Shown in pieces: positions 56,701 to 63,890 of a stretch of DNA of 64,000 nucleotides. How positions within the stretch are numbered: position 1 is the stretch's first letter; the number at the start of each line of letters is the position of its first letter. Location: NCBI RefSeq assembly GCF_029193575.1, contig NZ_JARGCS010000036.1:62001-126000 (forward strand), given 5' to 3'. Origin of the DNA: Pseudomonas entomophila (GTDB lineage Bacteria; Pseudomonadota; Gammaproteobacteria; Pseudomonadales; Pseudomonadaceae). A model generated the notes under the pieces. It was not told the DNA's origin and ran no database searches. It worked only from the letters and a program-made list of their open reading frames with translations. The translations under genes were made by a program, and so were the position numbers.

Positions 56701-57433
56701 AGGCCGTGTGCTACTCCAAGAGCGTGAACAGCGTCTGCATGCACACACGGCCCAGGCCAATGGCGAGCTATCCGCCGAGGATCTGGAGCAAGCCCTCGCC
56801 GCGTTGCGCGAGCAACTGCTGGCCCATGAACAGCGCTGCGCAGAGCTGCGCGCCCAGCAAGCCGACGACCAGCGACGCCAGCAGGCCTACCAGGCGCTGG
56901 CCGAAGCCATCGCCCAGGCTCACGGCGAGTGGCAGCGTTGGGCACGGTTGAACGCGCTGATCGGCTCGGCCTCGGGGGACGTGTTCCGCAAGATCGCCCA
57001 AGGCTACAACCTCGACCTGCTGTTGCACCACGCCAACGGCCAGTTGCGCCAGCTGGCCCGACGCTACCGACTCAAGCGTGGCGGCAGCGCCCTCGGCCTG
57101 CTGGTGCTGGACACCGAGATGGGCGACGAGCTGCGTTCGGTGCACTCGCTGTCGGGCGGCGAGACCTTCCTGGTGTCGCTGGCCTTGGCCCTGGGGTTGG
57201 CCTCGATGGCCTCGAGCACCCTGCGCATCGAGTCGCTGTTCATCGACGAAGGCTTCGGCAGCCTCGACCCGGAATCCCTGCAACTGGCCATGGACGCGCT
57301 GGACGGCTTGCAGGCGCAAGGCCGCAAGGTCGCGGTGATCTCCCACGTGCAGGAGATGCACGAGCGGATTCCGGTGCAGATCCAGGTGCGGCGCCAGGGC
57401 AATGGCCTGAGCGAGGTGGAGGTCTGCGGGTGA
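53789..57433 (+). CDS. sbcC: DNA nuclease SbcCD, subunit C (Rad50-like SMC ATPase)
   Basis: A 1214-residue SMC-type ATPase. Walker A GPTGAGKST at 37-45; long glutamine-rich coiled coils (about 190-590 and 630-1040); zinc hook CPVC at 605-608 in the middle; ABC signature LSGGE at 1121-1125; Walker B LFIDEGFGS near 1150. It joins SbcD heads and tethers DNA ends. It is slightly longer than E. coli SbcC (about 1050), mainly in the coiled coils. Its stop overlaps the next gene's GTG (GTGA). Confidence 0.95.
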   Translation: MKILAIRLKNLASLAGPVDIDFTAEPLASAGLFAITGPTGAGKSTLLDALCLALFGTVPRLNDIGREAKVPDADGEIPTSDPRNLLRRGTGSGFAEVDFVGIDGKRYRARWEANRARDKANGKLQFSRQSFYDLDSEQLLASGKSDYKQLVEARLGLNFEQFTRAVMLAQSEFGAFLKADDKERSELLEKLTNTAIYTRLGQRAFGKAREAGEAHNDLKKQAEHLLPMAAEARAALDLQLEEAQQHFKADQARERQFEQQRAWLNEQRQLQAQHQEASAALTNAEHDWQQLAEQRLDLQRLERLAPQRHQFQRQQDLTTQLAPLATELAEQQRQQTDLQGRTGQLEQALGDARQALEQAQANQSENAPRLRQAFAEQHTLARLEQELGKLRETAGQAEQSTRELHEHVQLLDEQQQRSQQQLAQIDTALAGSAALAAFDHAWPAYRSQLQQVLQVASRLAKGKEELPGLQAQASQANTQLQEQRDALDVLFREAAAEPQALAEQLGLLGGMLQDNRKQQRAVEELSRLYTREQELQQGISALRERQQQALKERQQLIGEGTAAKAELEAAEQALTLTRQLLERQRLARSASVEELRAQLREGEPCPVCGSAEHPFHQPEALLHSLGQHDQAEEAGAVARVEHLSTRLIELRTQVGVVNAQVKDYQHQQAQLAEQLQPLAGQLAAHALWPALEAHDDKARGAWLDGQLRRLEQEIARDEQRQSTLLTLQQDAARLTQQVQAASDAQQQAQRRLEQQHQALAADDERLEQALADFASLLPADLLQALRDEPAHAFLALDQQVTQRLQQLDQQKEEQQELQQRQQQLERLHDQQQARVQRQQELQQQLDGQAAQMDTTRAALTDLLGEHPCAEDWQQHLEQQVEQARAAEANTASQLQEARTQGVQLAGELKANTVRQQALEQEHQQLQGQIAQWRAEHPELDDSGLDRLLAMDDAQVGELRQRLQGAEKAIEQGRVLLQEREQRLHAHTAQANGELSAEDLEQALAALREQLLAHEQRCAELRAQQADDQRRQQAYQALAEAIAQAHGEWQRWARLNALIGSASGDVFRKIAQGYNLDLLLHHANGQLRQLARRYRLKRGGSALGLLVLDTEMGDELRSVHSLSGGETFLVSLALALGLASMASSTLRIESLFIDEGFGSLDPESLQLAMDALDGLQAQGRKVAVISHVQEMHERIPVQIQVRRQGNGLSEVEVCG

Positions 57434-58023
57434 TCCTGTATTCGTTCCGCCGCTGCCCCTGGGCCATGCGTGCGCGCCTGGCATTGCGCTATGCCGGGTG
57501 CGAGGTGCAGGTGTGCGAGGTGAAGATGAAGGACAAGCCTGCCGAGCTGCTGGCACTGTCGCCCAAGGGCACGGTGCCGGTGCTCGATACCGGCGAGGAG
57601 GTGCTGGAGGAAAGCCTGGACATCATGCGCTGGGCGCTAGAACGCAACGACCCGCAGGACTGGCGCCTGCACGCTGACCCGGCGGCCGCGCAACGGGCCG
57701 AAGCGTTGATCGCGCGTAATGACCGGGACTTCAAGGCGCAGGTGAACCTTTACAAGTACGCCGAACGCCACCCTGAACATTCTCGGCAGCATTACCGCTC
57801 TCAGGCCGCGCCCTGGCTGGCGGAACTGGAAGGTTTGCTCGAAGACAGGCCCTACCTGCTCGCCGACCATCCAAGCCTGGCCGATGCCGCGCTATTGCCA
57901 CTGCTGCGCCAGTTTGCCGGGGTCGAACCGCAGTGGTTCGCCGAGGCCGCTTATCCGCGGGTGCGGAGCTGGTTGCAAGGGTGGTTGTCGTCGGACCTGT
58001 TCAACGCGGTGATGGCTCGCTGA
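57430..58023 (+). CDS. Glutathione S-transferase family protein
   Basis: A 197-residue protein. The thioredoxin-like N-terminal domain has RRCPWAMRARLAL, where CPW replaces the glutaredoxin CPYC, as in the omega/lambda-like GSTs with a catalytic cysteine. KGTVPVLDTGEEVLEESLDIMRWA supplies the cis-proline and glutathione gamma-glutamyl site. A helical C-terminal domain follows. The GTG at 57430 overlaps the sbcC stop, so the gene is translated from the sbcDC transcript. The substrate is unknown. Confidence 0.85.
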   Translation: MILYSFRRCPWAMRARLALRYAGCEVQVCEVKMKDKPAELLALSPKGTVPVLDTGEEVLEESLDIMRWALERNDPQDWRLHADPAAAQRAEALIARNDRDFKAQVNLYKYAERHPEHSRQHYRSQAAPWLAELEGLLEDRPYLLADHPSLADAALLPLLRQFAGVEPQWFAEAAYPRVRSWLQGWLSSDLFNAVMAR

Positions 58024-58044
58024 ACCCTCAGAGGCATGCACGAC

Positions 58045-58074
58045 CCTTGTAGGAGCGGGCTTGCCCCTACAGGG
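58045..58074. repeat. Truncated REP copy
   Basis: TTGTAGGAGCGGGCTTGCCC followed by CTACAGGG: a REP half whose ends pair with each other, 21 bp after the GST stop. Confidence 0.6.
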
Positions 58075-58085
58075 ATATGCGTAGA

Positions 58086-58221
58086 CCAGTTGACAGGGTC
58101 GAGCCCATTCGGGCCGCCGAGACAGAGCGGGTTCGAGGGTGCACGTCCCTATACGACCATCGATAGGCCAGTTGACAGGGTCGAACCCATTCAGGGTCGC
58201 CGAGGCAGAGCTGGTTCGGTG
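58086..58221. repeat. Two copies of a hairpin-bearing repeat, 82 bp apart
   Basis: Copy 1 begins CCAGTTGACAGGGTCGAGCC at 58086 and copy 2 begins CCAGTTGACAGGGTCGAACC at 58168; about 50 of 54 positions agree with one indel. Each folds a small hairpin: GCCC-ATTC-GGGC in copy 1 and ACCC-ATTCA-GGGT in copy 2, a compensated G-C to A-T change. I do not recognise the family. Confidence 0.7.
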
Positions 58222-58234
58222 ATGGCCAAACTTA

Positions 58235-58297
58235 CTAGATCGCCAGAATCGGCGACGACATCAGCAACAGCACTACAGCCACGAGACGCCACATCAT
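58235..58297 (-). CDS. Possible 20-residue hydrophobic peptide
   Basis: A short frame reads MMWRLVAVVLLLMSSPILAI and stops with TAG. It is a single hydrophobic helix with one arginine near the N-terminus, like many bacterial micro-membrane proteins or isolated signal sequences. GGGGGTGAAGC precedes the ATG, a poor but possible ribosome site. It lies 81 bp after the 59-residue secreted protein on the same strand. Coding status is uncertain. Confidence 0.3.
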   Translation of the reverse strand: MMWRLVAVVLLLMSSPILAI

Positions 58298-58378
58298 GCT
58301 TCACCCCCGGGTGAGTCAAGAAACCAGCGTCAAATTCAATCACATGGCCATATGCTATTACTAGACTCTTTACACGCT

Positions 58379-58558
58379 TCAGTGCGTGTTCTTGCCATTC
58401 AGGGCGGCATGGAAATGCGCACTCTGCTGCAGGTATTTCTCGGTGTAGCTGTGGGTGGTGGACGATTTCTCGCGGCTCTCGACCTGAGCATGGGCCGGCA
58501 GGACGACGGAAGCGGAAATGGCGGAAGCGGCGATGACCGGGAAGAGATTGAAGTTCAT
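58379..58558 (-). CDS. Small secreted protein of unknown function
   Basis: A 59-residue product with a clear signal peptide (MNFNLFPVIAASAISASVVL, then PAHA as cleavage site) leaving a mature peptide of about 35 residues that is hydrophilic and rich in S, H, K and E. GAGGA stands 8 bases before the ATG complementing 58556-58558. The mature part has no cysteine and no known motif. It is probably periplasmic. The lactonase-like gene lies upstream on the same strand, 123 bp away. Confidence 0.6.
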   Translation of the reverse strand: MNFNLFPVIAASAISASVVLPAHAQVESREKSSTTHSYTEKYLQQSAHFHAALNGKNTH

Positions 58559-58681
58559 GCGGGCTGTCCTCGACTGCGGTGGTTTGACAGTGGCCCGTCT
58601 GGGCCTTGGGTCAAACTTACGCCGATGCCGCCGTCCGCTGAAATTCATTGCAGCAGTAGCGATTATCACGCCGATTGATAG

Positions 58682-59815
58682 TCACTCGATGAACTTGAGG
58701 TCCGAAGGCGCATCCTGGAGCAGCTTCTGCACCGTCTCGCCGAGCTTGCCGCTGCGCGGATCGCGGCGCATGACCACGACCTGGTTGCTCTTCTGGTTGG
58801 CCACCAGCAAGAAGTTGTCGCTGGGGTCGAGGGTGAATTCGCGCGGGTGGTCGCCCTCCACCGAGCGGCGTTGCAGCAAGGTCAGCTGACCATCGTCCTT
58901 GCCCACCGCATAGGCCACGATCTCGTTGGCCGTGCCCCGGTTGCTGACATAGAGGAATCGTCCATCCGCCGACAGGTGCAGGCCACCCGCGGCCTTCGCC
59001 GCAGCCTCCTGGCGTTCGGTAAGCGGCAGGCGCTGGCGTTCGCTGAGCGCGCCGTCGCGCACATCGAACATCACCACCTCGGCGCTCATTTCCAGGGTCA
59101 GGTAGGCGTGCCGGCCCTTGGCGTCGAACAACAGGTGGCGTGGGCCGCTGCCAGGCGGCAGGGCGACGGACGCCGGAATCGCCGGGCTCAAGGGGCGGTC
59201 GCTGCTGGCGCCATCGTAGCGATAGATGAACACCTGGTCCGCACCCAGGTCGCAGGCGTACAGATGCCGGCCATCGGGCGACAGCACCAACGAATGCACA
59301 TGGGCGCCAGCCTGGCGTTCGGGGTCGACCTTGCTCGGCGCATGGCGCAGTTGCTGGGTCACCGCGCGCAGCCGGCCGTCTCGGGCGACGGGAATCACCA
59401 CCAGGCTGCCACCGGGGTCGGGGGCGACCGCGTAGTTGGCGACGAACAGGTAACGCTGGTCATGGCTGAGGCTGGCGTGGGTCGGCTCGTCACCCTGGCT
59501 GGGCACCTGGTTGAGCGGCTGGATCACGCCTTGGGTATCCACGCTGAAACTGCTGACGTGCCCCTGGGGCGTCTCGTTGACCGCGAACAACTGGCGCTGG
59601 TCGGCGGACAGCACCAGCCACGAGGGGCTGACGCTCTTGACCACTTGCAGGGCCGGGGTCTGAACCTGGCCGCTGCGCACATCGAAGGCGTAACGGTAGA
59701 TACCCTGGCTCTGGCCATCGGTATAACTGCCCACCAGCAAGGTCGCGGCGTGGGCATCGAGCGCGAGGGCCATGAGACTAGCGGTCAGCAGGCTCGTCCA
59801 GGTCGGTTTCTTCAT
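58682..59815 (-). CDS. Secreted beta-propeller lactonase-like protein (6-phosphogluconolactonase family PF10282)
   Basis: A 377-residue protein with a signal peptide (1-23, ending DAHA) and a seven-bladed propeller made of repeats such as SPDGRHLYACDLGADQVFIYRYD and LSADGRFLYVSNRGTANEIVAY. The family includes Pgl-type 6-phosphogluconolactonase and muconate-cyclising enzymes, but a periplasmic location argues against sugar-phosphate metabolism. It is read as 'putative lactonase' in P. putida. The start (MKKPTWTSLL) has GGAAG upstream. The preceding small gene overlaps its start by 38 bp. Confidence 0.85.
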   Translation of the reverse strand: MKKPTWTSLLTASLMALALDAHAATLLVGSYTDGQSQGIYRYAFDVRSGQVQTPALQVVKSVSPSWLVLSADQRQLFAVNETPQGHVSSFSVDTQGVIQPLNQVPSQGDEPTHASLSHDQRYLFVANYAVAPDPGGSLVVIPVARDGRLRAVTQQLRHAPSKVDPERQAGAHVHSLVLSPDGRHLYACDLGADQVFIYRYDGASSDRPLSPAIPASVALPPGSGPRHLLFDAKGRHAYLTLEMSAEVVMFDVRDGALSERQRLPLTERQEAAAKAAGGLHLSADGRFLYVSNRGTANEIVAYAVGKDDGQLTLLQRRSVEGDHPREFTLDPSDNFLLVANQKSNQVVVMRRDPRSGKLGETVQKLLQDAPSDLKFIE

Positions 59816-60068
59816 CGTCGTCTTCCGGGGCGCGCAGGGCACTCATACAGACTAGACGATGCTCGCCTTCGCCATCCTGCAAGCGCCAGTCTTCGCCTGC
59901 GCCTTCGGCGGCAGCGACCTGCTCGGCGGTGAAGTGCCAGCGGCGCAACTGGCGGCCGTCCATGCATTCAATGGCCAGGCCCGTGGCGTCGAAGGTGAAG
60001 TCGAAGGCGTGCAGGCCGTCGATCAGGAGCATGTCGCAGGACGCGAGGGCGGTGGCGAGGGTGGTCAT
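59778..60068 (-). CDS. Small acidic cytoplasmic protein, overlaps the lactonase gene
   Basis: A 96-residue protein (MTTLATALASCDMLLIDGLHAFDFTFDATGLAIECMDGRQLRRWHF...) ending in a very acidic tail (PEDDDEETDLDEPADR). The family is unknown to me. Its last 38 bp overlap the start of the lactonase-like gene in another frame, which suggests translational coupling and a shared transcript. A ribosome site (AGGTACC) precedes the ATG complementing 60066-60068. Confidence 0.7.
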   Translation of the reverse strand: MTTLATALASCDMLLIDGLHAFDFTFDATGLAIECMDGRQLRRWHFTAEQVAAAEGAGEDWRLQDGEGEHRLVCMSALRAPEDDDEETDLDEPADR

Positions 60069-60106
60069 GGAGGGTACCTGGCAAGCAAAGAGCGGCAGTA
60101 TAACCA

Positions 60107-60171
60107 ATCGCGGGGCAAGCCCGCTGCCACGGGGTTCGATGTGCCCTGTGGCAGCGGGCTTGCCCCGCGAT
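60107..60171. repeat. REP pair in inverted orientation
   Basis: Perfect 24-bp arms: ATCGCGGGGCAAGCCCGCTG... at 60107-60130 and its exact complement at 60148-60171. It separates the RND permease gene from the 96-residue gene. Confidence 0.9.
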
Positions 60172-60183
60172 GGCCTCAACCGA

Positions 60184-62586
60184 TCAATGCGCGAAGATCG
60201 ACCCACCCTCCTTGCCCGCCAGCTTGTTCGGCTTGATCAGGAACCGCGCCAGCGCCGGCAGCAGCCACAGGGCGCCGAACATGTTCCACAGCAGCATGAA
60301 GGTCAGCATCAGGCCCATGTCGGCCTGGAACTTGATCGCCGAGAAGATCCAGGTGCACACGCCGATGGCCAGGCACAGGCCAGTGAACAGCACCGCCTTG
60401 CCGGTGGAGCGCAAGGTCTCGTAGTAGGCCTCCTGCAACGGCAACCCGGCGCGCAGGAAACTCTCCAGGCGGCTGTAGATGTAGATGCCGTAGTCCACAC
60501 CGATGCCCACGCCCAGGGCCACCACCGGCAGGGTGGCGACCTTCACGCCGATGCCCATGAAGGCCATCAGGGCGTTGCCCAGCACCGAGGTCAGCACCAG
60601 CGGCAGGACGATGCACAGGGTCGCGGCGAACGAGCGGAAGGTGATCATGCACATCACCGCCACGCAGAGGTACACCAGGATCAGGATGGTCAGCTCGGCC
60701 GACTTGATCACCTCGTTGGTGGCCGCCTCGATGCCGGCGTTACCCGCTGCCAGGAGGAACTGCAGGCCCTCCTTGTTGTGGCTGTCGGCGAAGGCCTTGG
60801 CCACCGCGGTGACCCGCTCCAGGGTCTCGGCCTTGTGGTCGTTGAGGAACACCAGCACCGGCGCCAGCGAGCAGTCGGCGTTGTACAGGCCGTCGGCACG
60901 GGCGATGGAGTTGTTGAGGATGTCCGGGTTGCGCGACAGGGTCTCCCATTTCAGGCTGCCCTCGTTCATGCCCTTGATCACCTGCTTGGACACCGTCACC
61001 AGGGAGATCGCCGACTGCACGCCGGGGGTGTTCTCCATGGTCCACATCAGCTCGTCGATCGGCGCCATGGTCGAGTGGATCGAGCAGCTCTCGGACGGCG
61101 TCTTGACCATGATCACCAGCACGTCGGAACTGGTGGAGTAGTTGCTGATGATGAAGTTGTTGTCCTGGTTGTAGCGCGAGTCCGGGCGCAGCTCCGGCGC
61201 ACCCTGGTCGAGGTCGCCGATTTTAAGGTTCTGGCTGTACCAGAGGCCGCCGCCGAAGGCCAGCAGGGCCAGGACGATGGACACCGGGGCCACCTTGGGG
61301 CTGGCGAAGTTAGACAGCAGGCGCCAGAACGGATGCTCGCGGGTGGCGTCCTTCTTGCTGCGCTCGATGGCCTTCTTGCTGATGCCAACGTAGGAGATCG
61401 CCACCGGCAGCAGGATCAGGTTGGTGAAGACGATCACCGCCACGCCGATCGAGGCGCCGATGGCCAGCTCGCGGATCACCCCGATGTCGATGATCAACAG
61501 GGTGATGAAGCCCACGGCGTCGGCCAGGATGGCGATCATCCCCGGCAGGAACAACTGGCGGAAGGTGCGCCGAGCGGCGGTCAGGGCATTGTCGGCGCCG
61601 CTCGACTGCAAGGCGATGCCGTTGATCTTCTGCACCCCGTGGGAGATGCCGATGGCGAAGATCAGGAACGGCACCAGCATCGAATAGGGGTCGAGGCCGA
61701 AGCCCACCGCGTGCATCAACCCCAGTTGCCAGACCACCGCCACCAGGGTGGTGATCAGCACGGCGATGGTGCTGCGGATGCACCAGGTGAACCAGTACAG
61801 CAGCGCCCAGGTGATCACCAGCGCCACGCCGAAGAACATCGCCACCATCACCAGGCCGTCGATCAGGTCGCCGACCTTCTTGGCGAAGCCAACGATGTGG
61901 ATCTTCACGTTGGGGTTTTGCGCCTGGAACTTGTCGCGGATCTTCTCTTCCAGCTGGTGCGAGAACTTCTGGTAGTCGAGCTTGGTCAGCTTGCCGGGGT
62001 CCTGCGGGTCGGGGAAGTTCTCCAACAGCGGGATGTCGACGATGCTCGACTTGAAGTTGTTGGCCACCAGGCGCCCGACTTGGCCGGACTTGAGCACGTT
62101 GTCGCGCAAGGTGTCGAGGCTGTCCTCGGAGCCGTTGTAGGTGTTGGGGATCACCTCGCCACCGGAGAAGCCCTCCTCGGTGACCTCGCTCCAGCGCACG
62201 CTGGGGCTCCACAACGACTTCAGCCCCGCGCGGTCGACGCCGGGGATGTAGAACACCTCGTCGTGGATCTGGCGCAGGGTCTCCATGTAGTCCTTGTCGA
62301 AGATGTCGCCGTTGACCGACTCGACCGAGATACGCACGGTGTTGCCAAGGTTGGCCAGGTCGTTGCGGTGCTCGAGCATCTGTTCGATGAACGGGTGCTG
62401 CAGCGGGATCATCTTCTCGAAGCTGGTGGACGGGCGGATCTGCGTGGCCTGCCAGAACAGGAAGATGCTTACCAACAGGCACAGGGCGATGACCACCGGC
62501 CGGTTGTTGAAGATCAGCCGTTCGAGCAGGGTGGCCTTGTCCTGGTGGTGCTGCTGATGCATGTCGAAATTCTCCCGGCGGGTCAT
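60184..62586 (-). CDS. RND-superfamily (MMPL/patched-type) inner-membrane exporter
   Basis: An 800-residue protein with about twelve membrane helices in two halves. Each half starts with one helix and a large periplasmic loop (about 50-225 and 430-620) and ends with a five-helix sterol-sensing-like bundle (for example ALGVGIGVDYGIYIYSRL). This is the 'predicted exporter of the RND superfamily' group (HAE3/hopanoid-exporter-like), not the AcrB antibiotic-pump group, which is longer and has MFP partners. The cargo is probably a lipid or hydrophobic compound. The upstream YCF48-like gene overlaps it by 4 bp, so the two products probably work together. Confidence 0.88.
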   Translation of the reverse strand: MTRRENFDMHQQHHQDKATLLERLIFNNRPVVIALCLLVSIFLFWQATQIRPSTSFEKMIPLQHPFIEQMLEHRNDLANLGNTVRISVESVNGDIFDKDYMETLRQIHDEVFYIPGVDRAGLKSLWSPSVRWSEVTEEGFSGGEVIPNTYNGSEDSLDTLRDNVLKSGQVGRLVANNFKSSIVDIPLLENFPDPQDPGKLTKLDYQKFSHQLEEKIRDKFQAQNPNVKIHIVGFAKKVGDLIDGLVMVAMFFGVALVITWALLYWFTWCIRSTIAVLITTLVAVVWQLGLMHAVGFGLDPYSMLVPFLIFAIGISHGVQKINGIALQSSGADNALTAARRTFRQLFLPGMIAILADAVGFITLLIIDIGVIRELAIGASIGVAVIVFTNLILLPVAISYVGISKKAIERSKKDATREHPFWRLLSNFASPKVAPVSIVLALLAFGGGLWYSQNLKIGDLDQGAPELRPDSRYNQDNNFIISNYSTSSDVLVIMVKTPSESCSIHSTMAPIDELMWTMENTPGVQSAISLVTVSKQVIKGMNEGSLKWETLSRNPDILNNSIARADGLYNADCSLAPVLVFLNDHKAETLERVTAVAKAFADSHNKEGLQFLLAAGNAGIEAATNEVIKSAELTILILVYLCVAVMCMITFRSFAATLCIVLPLVLTSVLGNALMAFMGIGVKVATLPVVALGVGIGVDYGIYIYSRLESFLRAGLPLQEAYYETLRSTGKAVLFTGLCLAIGVCTWIFSAIKFQADMGLMLTFMLLWNMFGALWLLPALARFLIKPNKLAGKEGGSIFAH

Positions 62587-63605
62587 GGCCTTGCCTCCTC
62601 GGCGCCTTCGGCGGTGGCCAGGTGCACGCCACCCTGCCCCACCAGCAACAGCCCGCCGCCGGCCAGGCCGCTGACGCCAGCCAGGGCGAGACGGTCGGCG
62701 CGGTTGTAGACCGTGAAGGTCTGGCCATCATCAAAGCTGCGCAGCACGCTGCCGCCGTTACCGACCAGGGCCAGGCTGCCGTCATCGAGAAGCGTAGCGC
62801 TTGCCAGGCCGAATTCGAGCGGGCCGCGCGCGGCGTTCAGCTCGATGGGCTGCCAGCTGTCACCGAAATCGGTGGAGCGGAACAGGTTGCCGCGCAGGCC
62901 GTAGGCCAGCAGGGTGTGGGGTTGCGCGGTGCCGATCACGCCGAACAGCGAGCCCTCGTAGGGGCCTTCGACACGCGACCAGGTTTGGCCCGCGTCGCTG
63001 GAACGGAACATGCTGCCCTGCTCGCCGACGATGAACAGGCCGTCGTCCTTGACCGCGGTGATCGCGTTCAGGTGCAGTTGGTCGGGGTTGTCGAGGCGCT
63101 CGGCGACGTCCTGCCATTGCTGGCCGCCGTCGGTGGTTTCCAGCAGCGCGCCATAGGCGCCGACGGCGAAACCGTGCTGGGCATCGACGAACCACACGTC
63201 GAGCAATGGGGCTTCGCGGGAAAGGTCTTCGAACTGCTTGCTCCAGGTGGCGCCGCCGTCGTTGCTGGCGAGGATCTGCGCGTCGTGGCCGACCGCCCAG
63301 CCGCGCTTGTCGTCGAGGAAGAACACCGCGGTGAGCAGTTGCCGGGTGGGCACCCGGGCCTGGGTCCAGGTCTTGCCCTGGTCGTCGGAGAACAGGATAT
63401 GACCACGGTCGCCGACCACCACCAGACGCTTGCCGGCATGGGTGGCGTCGATCAGCAGGCTCTGGCTGGCCTTGGCCGATTCCGCCGAGTATTCCCCCGC
63501 GGCCGCAGCCTGTGCGTGGGTGGTCCATGTTCCCAGCGCCAATGCCGCGCTGGCCGTCACTGCCCAGGCGCCGCGCCTGGCGTTCGCCTTCAGCCATTCC
63601 CTCAT
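62583..63605 (-). CDS. Periplasmic YCF48/BNR beta-propeller protein
   Basis: A 340-residue protein with a signal peptide (about 1-34, TTHAQA) and a propeller of BNR/Asp-box-like repeats (DDQGKTWTQARV, SNDGGATWSKQF, SSDAGQTWSRVE, STDFGDSWQPIE). This is the YCF48 fold, known from the photosystem II assembly factor HCF136 but widespread in non-photosynthetic bacteria next to RND exporters. It overlaps the exporter start by ATGA. In Pseudomonas such pairs are often near DUF1302/DUF1329 outer-membrane genes, but none are in this window. Confidence 0.87.
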   Translation of the reverse strand: MREWLKANARRGAWAVTASAALALGTWTTHAQAAAAGEYSAESAKASQSLLIDATHAGKRLVVVGDRGHILFSDDQGKTWTQARVPTRQLLTAVFFLDDKRGWAVGHDAQILASNDGGATWSKQFEDLSREAPLLDVWFVDAQHGFAVGAYGALLETTDGGQQWQDVAERLDNPDQLHLNAITAVKDDGLFIVGEQGSMFRSSDAGQTWSRVEGPYEGSLFGVIGTAQPHTLLAYGLRGNLFRSTDFGDSWQPIELNAARGPLEFGLASATLLDDGSLALVGNGGSVLRSFDDGQTFTVYNRADRLALAGVSGLAGGGLLLVGQGGVHLATAEGAEEARP

Positions 63606-63760
63606 GACTGCCCCCTGTTGTGTTCTTGTAGTGGGTCATCCATTGCAGGCACTGCGAAACCCCTGGAGTAGAGCCCTGCAATAGCTTTGGGCCATCCTAT
63701 CGGGGATTTCCGGGGGAAAACAACGAGCGGGACGTTATGTTTTGTTAAGCGCCCAAACGC

Positions 63761-63875
63761 ATCGCGGGGCAAGTCGGATCGCCGCACCGCCGCCCCCACA
63801 GGAATAGCACAAACCTCATGGCCTGCACGGTTCCTGTGGGGAGCGGCGGTGCGGCGATCCGACTTGCCCCGCGAT
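63761..63875. repeat. Long REP pair with 44-45 bp arms
   Basis: The arm ATCGCGGGGCAAGTCGGATC... (63761-63804) is mirrored at 63831-63875 with a single gap. This is the extended REP variant also seen once near 3355-3383 (GCGGCGATCCGACTTGCCCC). The pair could form a cruciform of more than 40 bp. Confidence 0.9.
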
Positions 63876-63890
63876 TGGGTCGCCCGGGTG

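Noticed and set aside
58086..58221. tRNA or tRNA fragment suggested by GGTTCGA-like bases in the repeat
   Set aside because: The required 5-bp T stem does not form and no acceptor or anticodon arm is present.
59929..62709. A 926-codon frame antisense to the RND exporter
   Set aside because: Its composition is low-complexity H/Q/R/D and it crosses a REP pair; the minus-strand exporter has clear membrane topology.
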